Positions 24,152 to 35,830 of a stretch of 64,000 nucleotides of DNA are shown in pieces. Made by a program: the position numbers and the translations under genes. Position 1 is the stretch's first letter. Every line of letters begins with the position of its first letter. Origin of the DNA: Rhytidiadelphus loreus (lineage: Eukaryota; Streptophyta; Bryopsida; Hypnales; Hylocomiaceae); assembly GCA_947034895.1 (NCBI GenBank), contig OX344764.1, positions 71,033,348-71,097,347 of the forward strand, read 5' to 3'. The notes below the pieces were generated by a model, which made no database searches, was not told the origin of the DNA, and saw nothing but the letters and a program-made list of their open reading frames with translations.

Positions 24152-25097
24152 TTTACCCCCTAAATGTCAGAGATTATGTTTTCACCAAAACTCCTCCAAA
24201 ACTGTCATTTTTAGGACAAGTATCAAATTTTAGAAAAAGAACGTTTTTAGAAACATATAACTGTAGGATCTTGTAGTACACTGGTTTGAAAAGATGTGGT
24301 AAAAATTTCAGAAGTTTCCACCGTGTAGATTGCAAGATATTAGCATTTGAAGTGACAAAAGTCTTATTTTTTGCCTTGTGAAAAACCGGGCAGCTGCACT
24401 TCACAAGGTTACATTTGTATGAAAAAATGTCCAAAATGGTTGTTACTCTTTGGATTCCTTCTTCAAGGCAAGTTGGCTATATTCTTGAAAACATTCAGAT
24501 CATTTGAAATTGTACAACATATAGGAAAAAAATAGTAAGTAGAAAGAAGAAGAGAGTGTTTAAAAATACTAAATTGTTAACAATTTAGTATTGGAATTGA
24601 AAAATGTCAATCCCAATGGTTGTAATGTTGCAATAAACAATATACACATAAAGTGTTTATTTTTTTCCAAAAATATTGAAAATTGAGTTAAATAAAGGAC
24701 TTCAAATATTATTGTAGAGTAGAGATCCCATAACTACCCACAAACTAATCCAAACTAAAATTCCTCATAATTTTCATCTCATTAATCAACATGGAATGAT
24801 TCAAAGCTAACCACGTATATGTAAATCTAGAGAATCAATTTCAAATTTTTATTTTTTTTAAAAGTGATTTTCAAATAAGTTTTTTTTTGCCCAGGCTGCC
24901 TGCCGAACACTAAAAATTACATATCATGCAATAACTTTTGAACCATGTATTCAAAAGTTATGAAAATTGTTGGAAAGTTACTCCTTAGGTACATGTTGTG
25001 TGGAAATTTCAAAGAAATAAAATAAAATTCCATTCGTAGTGAGCTACCCAAAATCGCTATGTTGTCAAAAAAGGCAATTTGGTCCTTTACGGGTTAA
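24152..25097 (+). mobile_element. Family A element, copy 4
   Basis: The left end is TTTACCCCCTAAATG and the right end GGTCCTTTACGGGTTAA. The body is 946 bp and collinear with copy 1. The minus strand holds an 86-codon ORF that aligns with the 61-codon ORF of copy 1 (MDIFSYKC…LVKC…CP), but the same reading frame is broken by stops in copy 2, so I treat it as DNA-level similarity rather than a gene. Confidence 0.78.
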
Positions 25098-28000
25098 GCC
25101 TTTATGGTTTGTATTTACCTTCGAAATGTCCAAAATAAAGATGATAATAGAAAAAAATGATTTTTTCCACTTAATATTGTTATTTCATCCATTCAATTTC
25201 TCTTGATGAGTATGCTAATCGTCCAAAATTTTCAAAGTAAGGATTTTTGGAATTTTTTTGTGAAATACTCTCTGAGTTTTAGAAAAAAATTATTCTATGA
25301 CTTTTTGTATTACTAGATTGACATTTTTAAAGATAATTCACATTGAATTCGGCAAGTGCATGATTTGGATTATATAAATGTCAAATGTTTTTACAAACCA
25401 ATCAATGCATGTGTCTCTATGATATAAGGGATTTAGACAAAATCTCATACAAGTGGTGTAGTAGTAGGTACAATAATCTTTATGGAATTTTAATTGCTCA
25501 TACTCAAGTCAAAAGGAGTGAGTGAGTTTGTGAGCAAGACTTCATACTTTATTAATGCATAGTAAATTTATTTTTCAAAACAAGTGAAATTTTAAAGAAT
25601 GTAGGCAATTAGATTAATGTTAGGCTCTAATAATTAATGTTATTTAGAGCCTCCAATCAAAAGTTATGGACCAAATCCAATAAAGGTTTGGGTATGTTTT
25701 TATCCTCTCTTTCTTCTTTGGACAATTGAGACTATACAATACATACACACTAGCAAGTCTGTGACAAAAACAATGGTCATATCTTGGACATTCTAGAGAA
25801 AACAGCACAAAGTATACTATGCTATATTTAGCATATAATAACTTCTATATTGTCTAGTCATATAGACCTAACTAATACCCAGCCAACATGGGATACAATA
25901 CACCAAAGTCACCCAAATCTCAACACAGATTAGGTATTTCTATGCTGGTGTATATAGATAGACAAACATATTACAAGTGGTGGATATCAATTGATGCCTC
26001 ATTTTTTGTGCCTTGAAAGAGGACAAACAAGGCCTAGCTCGCTCTCTTTTTCTGCAACAAATTTTGTGTGTAGAGAAGGATTCTTACTACACATACTTAC
26101 TTGATCTTGTGTCATTTGTGACAATACTTTATTGCTACTATGGATATAGAAATGGATATTCAAGTTGTATGCATTGTATGTTATTGATGAGATGTGGAGT
26201 TAACATTGTGGATTATTGATCACATTTAGCTCTACAATATTTTGATGCTTCACGTATGACACTTGTAATTGTATAGTATACTAAAATCTTTGCTTTGGAT
26301 AACAACATGAAGCCACACTTAAGACACCTATTGTATAGTTCTCTAACACAATATTATTTGTTAGGGTTGGCATGGGCACAAATGAGGCATGACTTCTCAA
26401 GATTGGAGCGTTGCTCTTTGTTCACAACAATCTATTCACTTCATTCCTTCTTGTAATTATCAAGATATCTTGCTCTCTATATTTTGTGTACTACTATAGA
26501 ACTCTTGTTAATAGGCTTCAAGAATACCAAAAGGTTTAAAAACATACTATTTGGTGTTTGATTTATCACTTGTGATACTCAATAGTTCGTTATTCATCAG
26601 CATACTATGACTTTCCATGAATGTATTATTTATGAAATGTTTGGTGATCTGGAGCTACGGGAATCATCAACATTGTTTCCACCTTCCCTCCCGGCTAAAT
26701 CTTAGATGTACAGATATAACTAATGGTGTCAAAAAAATTTAGTTGTTGTAACTTCTACAAGGACTGGAGCCACAAAACTTGATGTGCATAATCTTGAAGA
26801 TATACACAAATGTCATGAGAATTGTTCTACAAAGAAAATGCCCAGATTTGGGGTGAAATGACTATTATTATTTCTCTCTCTCAATTTGGTCCATAACTTT
26901 TACTTAGAGGCTTTAAATGACAAGTTCTTGATCTTAGTTGGATCATTTTGTCCATCTCAAAGGTTACAATATTTTCCTTTGGTATGGATGTATCTAAAGA
27001 AAGTTGGTATAGAGTGGGCCAATGGCACAACCATAAAGCCCCTCTTCATTTACATTTCCAAAGAAGCTTTTTAACAATGTTTAAGTGTTTAACAAAACTT
27101 TAATAAAAATCTTAGCTAATTTTTAGATTAATTTTGGTAAAAAAAATCCTCAAATACATTAAAAAGAGGTAGTTTTGTAGTAGTGTAATGATTTTTTTCA
27201 AAATCTTAGTATAAGAGCTACAAAAAATGGATAATTTACATCCCAAGTATGTTAAAAATCCACCATTGAGTGCTTTTAATTTTTCACCAAAAGGTGACCA
27301 ATCAATTTAAGAACCAAGTTTTACAATTGGATTCAACTAATACATTTTCTATAGCTAAAATGAAGGATAGTGTACAAAACTAGCAATATAATTTTTGTTT
27401 GTCTCCAAAAACACTCTTGGACCTTACAAAATAGAGAAATTTACAAAATCTTCTAAAATAAAATTTTAAATGGTTTTACAAATAAATAATCATATTCCTT
27501 CAAGGCCTTAGAGTTCAATATATTTGCTTCTTGCCTATTCCATTATTTACATTGAAGGGTGAAGCTCAAAGTACAATTAATATTTTGCATTAAGCTTGTA
27601 TAATATATATTATATCAATAAAAGTTCAAACTTGAAAATAAATATATAAAGTTTCTTGACTTTGAGAGGTTAAATCACCTCGTCAAATTTGATCATGCCA
27701 ATTTTAGCACAACATTAGAAGCTATTAAGGTGTGCCTAATGCGAGGCCTAATGCATAGCAATTTTGAACATATTGTATTAAAATATACTAAAAGATGGCC
27801 TTTTTCATACCTTCACCATGCTACAAATACAAAATGAACTCAATCATGGTACGTAACTCATATGCCTATCAACATCATTACTCCACCGTCAAAATTAGTT
27901 TATTGAAACTTCAAAAAAATTTAGACCATTATGTTATTTTTGCTTAGTATAGTAGTTGTTGTTTTGCATTAACTAATTAATGTTGTTTTGATAATAAAAA

Positions 28001-30621
28001 AATAGTTATGTATACATTGTGTAGTTTAAACTCATTAAGCAATCGGTGCATAAAAAGAATGATGGTTTACTTCAAATAATAATGAATCTAACAAAATTTT
28101 ATTCTTATTTCTAGAATTAAGAAATCACCTTGCCTTATATTAATAGGATCATTATATATTCATTGCCACATATGTAATAAAAAATAATTTCATTGTTTTT
28201 CATTGTCTTTATTTAAATGGCATTTTTTAACTACTAAAATTTCCAAAATGGTATTGTGCATCACACAAATTCAAAAATAGCTTTCAAAATATCTATCACT
28301 CATGTTCAACTTCAATTCTTTATTCTTTAAAGATAAGTAACTCAAAAAAATTAGCTTTTATTCCATTAAAATTTTGAAAACATTCAAAATTTTAATAACT
28401 CATTAAGGTGTGTTAGAGTTGCATAGGCTAGATACACATCATAAATTGTAAAGTTCTATGTTTTTTCAAAATGCAAGGAGAGATGCTTCATTTTCAAAAT
28501 CTTCAAATTCTAATCATCTATTTTTGTTGCTCTCTCTTAGTGGGCTCCTTTATTCTCTCCTAGTTTTTCTCACACAATAAATAGGCATCAAAGTTGTATT
28601 CTTGGTTTTTTCTTTTGACATGCTAAATCTGATATATTTTCTACTTAAAATTTTCAACGCCTACTATTACAATTGCAAATTTGTGTATTCAAATTCAAAA
28701 TTTTCAATTATATTGTATATTTCATTTCATTTTTAAAATCCAACTCAAAATCATTTTTTTGCATTATAAACTTCACATTGGATAGAAGTATCTACGTATT
28801 TTTTTTTGTTATAGATTGCATAATATTTTACATATTATACTTGAAAAAATCACAGTAATTTGATTTTCAAATTTTACAAAAGATATGACATATTATAAAT
28901 GTCATAGCTCACAATGTTTAACAATTTCAAAAGTAAGAAAAACACTTTAAAAATTTCAAATTATTTTTCAATATTATAGTACCTTGAAAATAGATTTCAA
29001 ATTAATTGGATTCTTTTTTTTCTAAATCTTAGCATGATCGTGATGATGAGAATCAAATTTGGATGGTTTGTGGAGCTATAAGATTTTCTAATAGACAAAT
29101 ATTTGGAATAAAATAAATGATTATTTCTTTAAATACTACAAATATTTTGATATCAATGTAAGTAGAAAATAGATTATAATTTTTTGGTAATAAAAAAATA
29201 GGCCCATTAATGTTCCTTGTTCATTATCAAATTTTTGCTATAATTTGGTTTACATGTTAAAGCTAATTTCTTAGAATAAACTACAATTTTAACCCATGGG
29301 ATACATATGCAAAAATCTAATACTATTTGCTTTTCATTTAAATTTTAAATTTTTTCTTGATACATATCTATAGAGTATTTTTCAAAATTGAAATTTCTAT
29401 CAAAATGCACAAAAGTATTTATGTAGTGCATCATACACAAAATGCTTGTCTATAGAGTATTTTTCTTGATAGCTTGCAATGTCTTTTGTAGCATTTGGAT
29501 CTTATTTATTGAAGCTCTTAAATTTTATTTTTTTCATTGAGATTTATTCTAAAATATTTAGACCATTAATCATATTGATTTATAACATTTTTGTAGTAAT
29601 TTTGGCTCATGGTTATTTTCAAGGAGTCAATTCTCAATTGTTTTAGGATCTTTCCAATGTGATAGAAAATTTAGAAATTGTGGCTTTTTTTCAAGATTTT
29701 CATAAGTTCTATTTGAATTTTACAAACTCAAACAAATAAGTATACAAATTAAGCCCTAAGTGTCACACTTTTGGAGAATACATTGAAATTCAATTCAAGC
29801 TTCTAGCTACAACATTGAAGGATTTTATTTTTATATATGTCATTTCAAATATGTATCATCTCTAGATAAAACTTCCAATTGTAAACTTTCAAAACTAGTT
29901 TGAAATTCCAAAAAAATTGAAAAATCATTAAAAATTGAATCTAGACACCAACTAATATGACAAATGCAACTCCATATGCTATATATACTATATATATACT
30001 AAAATTATAAGGGAATACGTACCAATGTGAAATAGAAAGAGGACTTGGAATAAATTGTTGAATTTCTTAAGTAAATAATAAATAAATGAAACAATATTGT
30101 ACTAGAAATTCAAAAAGTGATATTATTTCTAAATTGATGACAATATATCATACTTAAATAAAATCAAGTGTTTTTACTCACATACTTTGTTTAGAAACCT
30201 AAAAAGCACGTTCAAATCTTAAAAATACTTGGGTTCAATATATAATTATAAATGTGAATTTATTTTTTTATTTTTTTATTTTAGGTTTTTATATAAGTTC
30301 ATTGAAAGGCATATAGATGCCAAATACATTTCTTTTTAGATTATATCTTTTGGATCTTATTTGAATTAGTTTTAAAATTTTCAAACTACAAATATATATA
30401 TACATATATATAATTTACCATTGCAACATCATGTTGCATCTTCAAGAAATTGTTGTAAGTTAGTGAGCATCAAGCTACAAAGATGCTGTTAGAAGGGTGA
30501 AAAAACAAAAGACTAAAAAGTATCATGGATGCAATCGTGGTACTATTTATATTTATTATAACAAATAATAGTGTGATACAAACCATTGTGGGCTTATCTT
30601 CAAACTTCTTCTCATGTATAT
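25098..30621. other. Long AT-rich intergenic DNA
   Basis: Only scattered ORFs under 70 codons occur, with no motif. I see no inverted-repeat element by eye. Confidence 0.4.
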
Positions 30622-32029
30622 TTAACCCCTTAAGGACCAAGAAGACACAATGTGTCCTCTTCAAATTTTCAATGGCAACTTCTTGGTAGGGGGGAACAAA
30701 TTTCAATATTTTGTAAATCAGGATCTTGTAGAGTAACAAGTTTACATACTTGTTGCGTTTTCCAAATTTGAATTGTGAAAAGTATTTAGGAAATGTATGC
30801 TTTCTATTTTTGTTTCAAAATTCAAATTAGAAAGCATCATAATGTTTTTCCAATGAAAGGAATACTAGGGATGAAAAAAAAAACATTTTTTTGGACATTT
30901 TTAGTCTTTACACTACACAAACAAACTGGTTCAAGAGATTTTTTAAATTTTTTTTTATTTTTAGTAATTTAAAAATAAAAATAAATTAGAATGGTTCTAA
31001 TTTTTTTGAAGACATTTCAAACAATATGATAATAATATCAATTGTTAAATTAAAAAAATTTATGCACATATAATTTTTATTTTATTTTATAGGATCCAAT
31101 TTGGTCAATTTTGGCTTTCCAATTTGGTCTACTTTTGTTTCAAAATGTGCACAAATTTGAGAGAGTTTTTTTATTTCTCATTTTCTAAAATTAAAAATTA
31201 CAAAATTTGCCTTAGATTCCAATAAAAGAATGTTTTTTTGAGAGGGGGGGGGGGGTAAAAATCATTATTCATTTTTTAATAATTTTTCTTATTCAAAAGC
31301 TACATTTTTGCCTATAAAGTTGAGCATCCAAAATTGTTATAATTTAAAATTTTATTATAATGGACCTTTATTGAATTCATCTAATTTCTTGAAACAAACT
31401 AAAATTTCCTATTTTATGCAAAGTGAAACAAAAAAATATGTTACATATCGACCCCTAAGCACTCTAACATCTAGTTTCTAGACGACAAACAAAATGAAAC
31501 TAACATTTCTTTCTCATTATTGCTTGGATGAAAGTCATTCTAATTTATGAAGATACTTTGTCAAGGTGTTGTCCTATCTAATGGTTGGATTTGGTGGTAT
31601 TAGAGTACATATTTTTTTAATAAAAAATGTGGAAGTATATCAAGTAGTTGATTAAGACAAAATTGCATTGACTCTAGTTCAAAATTGGATTTGCAAAAAT
31701 GAAGTCATAGATTTAAGGAGCATCAAAATTTCAAAAATCATCATGTCAAGAGAACCTCATTTCAAATCCATTCCAACAAATAGTACTCAAAAAATGATAA
31801 TATTCTGCTATAATTGAATTTTGAAGGAATTTAAAATTTTCCTTTTTTAAATTTATAAAAGAAATTGGTGATAGCATTGGTGAATCTAACCATATGGATG
31901 GAATCTAAAATTCAAAGTCTACAATTTTTATTTATAACTCACTTCCAAAATATTCTTTCAAATAGCACTTTATAATGATTTTTCTCAAATTTTCAATTTT
32001 GGAGAAGACTCTAGATGTTTAGGGATTAA
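30622..32029 (+). mobile_element. Possible TTAA-flanked element, uncertain right end
   Basis: A clear left end, TTAACCCCTTAAGGACC, lies at 30622. A compatible right end, GTTTAGGGATTAA, finishes at 32029, but another end-like motif (ACCCCTAAGCACTC near 31450) lies between, so this may be one element or parts of two. A run of 12 G residues occurs at 31244-31255. No gene is visible. Confidence 0.4.
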
Positions 32030-32144
32030 TTACTAAATAGCAATTATCCTTTGATTAGATAATTAAAAATTTATAGTAGGATTCTATAAAGTCAATTTTA
32101 AATAGATCTTTTATACTTTTTACACAGTGTATGGATAACGGTTG

Positions 32145-32515
32145 CTAGTATGTGAACTTAGGATCTTAAGCCCATAAGCCTAGGAGCCTAGGCTCATATG
32201 TTATAGGTATCTATATTATAGGCACCTTCTATAGTTATAGGATATTTATATTATATGTGCCTATATTATAGGCACCTTCTATAATTATAGGATATTTATA
32301 TTATAGGTGCCTATATTATAAACACCTTTCATGTTTCTAGGATGCTATATTATAAGTGTTTATGTTATAGGTACCTATGTTATAAGCACCTTCCATGGTT
32401 ATAGAGTACTTATATTATAAGTTTGTATGTTATATACACCTTCAATAGTTGTAGAATACCTACTTATACCGAGGCTCAAGGCTCATAGGTTCACAATTCT
32501 TGGCTCACATACTAG
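32145..32515. mobile_element. Inverted-repeat element with internal 50-bp array
   Basis: The ends CTAGTATGTGA (32145) and TCACATACTAG (ending 32515) are perfect 11-bp inverted repeats; AGCCTAGG/CTCATA-rich subterminal stretches also mirror each other. Inside, 50-bp units beginning TATATTATAGGCACCTTCTA start at 32212, 32262 and 32312, followed by more degenerate units to about 32470. Confidence 0.7.
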
Positions 32516-33299
32516 TGTGGTTGGTATATGGATATATACCATCCTTTTGAGAATTCTTTTCTTACTACCAAAGTTTTGAAAGCAATTTTGGACAACTATT
32601 GGTAAAATATAAAAAAGAAAGCAAAAATGTATTTTTAAATTTTTTTATTAGAGCATTTTTGCCATTGAGATTTACAATCTATTATATATTGAAGAACATA
32701 CTAAGGTGGGTAGACTTACGGATGGTTCTAAGGTGAAAACACCCAAAACCATCCCTGTACATGTTTCTCACAAGTAGATTCCTTTGAAAGTGTCCCCCAA
32801 AGTACCCATTGAACCATTCCGCCTTCTTTAATTACAATTAGTTGATTGTTGATTTTCTAGATTTTGGTTTTATTACCAAGTTATGTGATGGTTTCAAAGG
32901 CCTAAGAAGCGTTCTTTTTAGCAATTATATGTCTTATCCAATATAATTATTTTATTTTTGAAATTTCATGACTTTCAATTGCTAATACCACCACAAAAAT
33001 GTTTTTCTTTCTTGAAAAGGTGCCTCCAACCATGCTAAATTGTTTATTTTGGATGTTTTTACTTTCTCTAGAAGACTATAATCTTTCACCAAAGTTCTCT
33101 AAATTGCTTATTTTGCTTATTTTGGATATTTTCACTTTCTTTAGAATCTCTCACCAATGTTTTCTAGAAGACTGCATACCCTCACTTTCTTTTGGTAAAA
33201 TAGTTACACTTAAAGTGACCTTTTAAGAGTTGATTGCAATTTGAGGGAAGCTATAAACTCCTTGAAACATTTTTTAGTAAATTTTTGTGGGAAAAAAAA
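32516..33299. other. Intergenic DNA
   Basis: The 75-codon ORF 32999-33226 contains repeated words (TTGTTTATTTTGGATG / TTGCTTATTTTGGATA) and is not a supported gene. Confidence 0.4.
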
Positions 33300-33972
33300 T
33301 AGAATTGACATCTAATCCAAGCATTTTTATATTTTGTGGAATTAGTTCTAAATTTTTGAAAGTCAAAATGCAATGGTCCCTACCTAGAAATGTAAATGTA
33401 CATTTTTGTACATTGAACATAGAAAAATGTACCTCTATGTTAGTGGTCGCTTTTTGAGCCTATGGTACTAGAGCTTCATTGCTTGGGCTTGTTTTCGATG
33501 TAATTACGTTGTTGTTTAGTTTGCTCCCACAGTTATTGTCTACAATTGAGTTTCAAGAAAAGGAAAATGGAATTGGCATCTAATCCAAATCATTTCATTT
33601 GGGGGGGGGTCTTTGTGAAATTAGCTCTAAATTTTTGGAAGTTGAAATGTAGTGGTCCCTAACTAAAAAATTCCACCTTATGAAATGTACATTGTTGGTA
33701 CATTGAAGAAAGCAAAATGTACCGTTGTGTTAGTGGTTGCTTTTCGAGCCCATGATGCTAGAACTTCTTGGGCCTGTTTTCGGTATAGTTACATTATTGT
33801 TCAGTCTACTACCAAAGTTATTGTCCACAATTGAGTTTCAAAGAAAGGAAAATGGAATTGGCAAGTCATTTCATATTTTTAGGACCATTGTGAAATTAGT
33901 TTTGAATTTTTGAGAGTCAAAATGAAGTGATCCCTAACGAAAAACATCCACCTCCTGAAAATGTACATTGTT
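33300..33972 (+). repeat. Family I tandem units (~280 bp), first block
   Basis: Units starting near GAATTGACATCTAATCCAA (33302) and GGAATTGGCATCTAATCC (33570) and a shortened one near 33852 are repeated head to tail. Each contains AAAATGTACCTCTATG-like and TAGTTACATTATTGTTCAG-like words. The third unit is broken at AATGTACATTGTT (33960-33972) and resumes at 35113. Confidence 0.65.
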
Positions 33973-34033
33973 CGCAGGTCCACTTAGAAGCTAGAACACA
34001 CTCTTTGGGACACCTTCACCAACCACACCCATA

Positions 34034-34356
34034 TTGCTTGGATTAAAGCCAAGAAACTTTCGAAGAGTTTTGGACCCACTGGGAGACCTCCAGTTCTCTG
34101 ACGTTCCTGGACTGTGGGAACGTTGGAGAACCAGCAGTCCGACCTGCCAGGTCCGAGACTGCCACGTCGGACTGCAGTAATGAATTAATTAATTATTATT
34201 TTTATTTTTAAATAATAATTTTTAAATATTATTTAAAAATTATAATATATTTTTTTAATTTTTTAATTTTTTTTTAATCAGACTGTCCGGCCATGGTTCG
34301 CAGCATGGGGAACCACGGCCGGAAGGTCTCCCAGAGGCCTCAATTCCTTTCTAATG
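34034..34356. mobile_element. Family G element, copy 3 (left end unclear)
   Basis: The repeat pair CTGGGAGACC (34079-34088) and GGTCTCCCAG (34324-34333) brackets a GC-rich core (CTGCCACGTCGGACTGCAG) and an AT run, as in other G copies. The right end is CTAATG; the left end is poorly defined. Confidence 0.45.
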
Positions 34357-34532
34357 CTTTGTAAGTTGTATGTGTCCAAGGTAGACACAATCCTCAGAAG
34401 GTTCAACAATGCTTGGCTCCAAATTGGCTTCTTTGGCGAACAACTTCATCTCATGATGAAATGGAGATTGATTCCCCTTCAAAGTGGGGTTGCTTGATTA
34501 ACAAGTCTTGTTAGCAAGGGGATGGCTCTAAA

Positions 34533-34953
34533 TTAAGGTAGTTTGCTCTAAAAGCACCCATCTTCTTCAAACTGCCTCAATTTTTAGGTGGAGAATGGAG
34601 ATAGCATGATCATGAAATGGACCAATGTAGCAATTGAATGCATCAACAAAAAATTATTTTTTCTATTGCAAGAGCCAACCATTGTCTTTGATTTTTGCAC
34701 ATCTCTTTATAAGTTGCAAGTGGACGAATTTTGGAAGACCTAGATGGTCACAAATAGGTGCCTATGTCCATAATCTTTGAAAATTAATAACTAATTCAAA
34801 AATGCTTGGAAAAATACAAAACCACATGTGCTAGGTTCCACATCTATTTTTTTTTTCTCTCAAAAATGATTGAAAAATAATTATGTCCACGAAAGCCTAT
34901 GAAAAAGGCAAACAAACCCTTAAATGGTTGCTTTTCAAGCATACTACCTTAGT
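34533..34953 (+). mobile_element. Family H element, copy 2 (uninterrupted)
   Basis: The ends are TTAAGGTAGTTTGCTCTAAA and, inverted, CTAAGGTAGTATGCTTGAAA. The interior contains AGGTGGAGAATGGAGATAGC, TTGCAAGTGGACGAATTTTG and TAACTAATTCAAAAATGC. It matches copy 3 on both sides of the family D insertion there, so it serves as the empty-site reference. Confidence 0.72.
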
Positions 34954-35112
34954 TGATGTGCTGGCTCTTGTTCTTTGAATTTGCTTTCCTAAAAACCTAT
35001 AAAAAAAAATTGTTGCCGTGGAGTTGCTCCCCTAGTTCGTTGCACCCACCTTTTTCCCCTTTTAATCAATGAAAATCGTCCATGTGTTTCAGGAGAAGGA
35101 GGAGAGAAAAAA

Positions 35113-35830
35113 AATGTACCCTGTTAGTACATTGAAGAAAGCAAAATGTACCTCTGTGTTAATATAGTCCTTTTGGAGACCCATAGGTGGCAGAGCTTCT
35201 CTCTTGGTCCTGGCCTGGGTGTAGTTACGTTGTTGTTCAGTCTGCTGCTGGCTCCCCCCCAAGTTCAGTTATTGTGTGCAATTGAGTTTCCAGTCTGTCT
35301 GATAACTTCCTTACAACCCAAGTTCAGTTCAGTTTAACTGAAGTTATGGTGACTTGCTGAGTGAGTGTTGTGCAATTGGAAAAGAGAGCCACTCCAAGGT
35401 GGGTGTTTTTTGTTTATTTTTTATTTTCAAAATTTTCAAAATTTATTTCCCAACTATTAAATGGTGTTGCAGAATGGGAGTTATGAGCATTCAATGTTTC
35501 CCCTCGAAATTCATTAAACCCACATCCTGTGGGGAGGGTAGAAAGACACTCAGCTGATGATGCACTCTCCAGTGGAGTGGAGTGGAGTGGTAATATTATT
35601 AAGAGGGCCCCCAGTGGGTACTGTACAATACATGGTCTATAAATGTTTTCCACTAAGTTATTGGGGGAGCCATAAAGAAGGAAGGGGTGAGGCACTGGAA
35701 GAAAAATTCATTGAACTCACACGCTTTTATTATTCCACAGAGGGAAGAGGAAAAGGAAAAAGGATTCAGTCGTGCTTTATAATTCCAATCGCAGGGGGGC
35801 ATGCTAATGATAACTACCACTAGGAAATAT
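35113..35830. other. Resumed family I unit and moderately GC-rich stretch
   Basis: Positions 35113-35300 continue the family I repeat (TACATTGAAGAAAGC, AGTTACGTTGTTGTTCAGTC). The rest is less AT-rich than its surroundings and includes a GGAGT tandem (about 35573-35589) and overlapping ORFs on both strands, none with a recognisable domain. Confidence 0.4.

Larger units (their letters stand above)
33973..35112 (+). mobile_element. 1.14-kb insertion splitting a family I unit
   Basis: The interrupted repeat continues on the far side, and the break is flanked by AATGTACATTGTT and AATGTACCCTGTT (11 of 13 identical), a likely target duplication. Eight A residues (ending 35114, partly shared with the duplication) precede the right copy. 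A 13-bp duplication with an A tail fits target-primed retroposition. The block itself contains family G copy 3 and family H copy 2, so it is composite. Confidence 0.5.

Noticed and set aside
24174..24434. An 86-codon minus-strand frame similar to one in family A copy 1
   Set aside because: The similarity follows the DNA repeat; the corresponding frame in copy 2 has stops, so no coding constraint is evident.
31244..31255. Run of 12 G, and other poly-G/C runs (33601, 58497)
   Set aside because: Checked as possible polypurine tracts of LTR elements, but no LTR end or coding region is adjacent.
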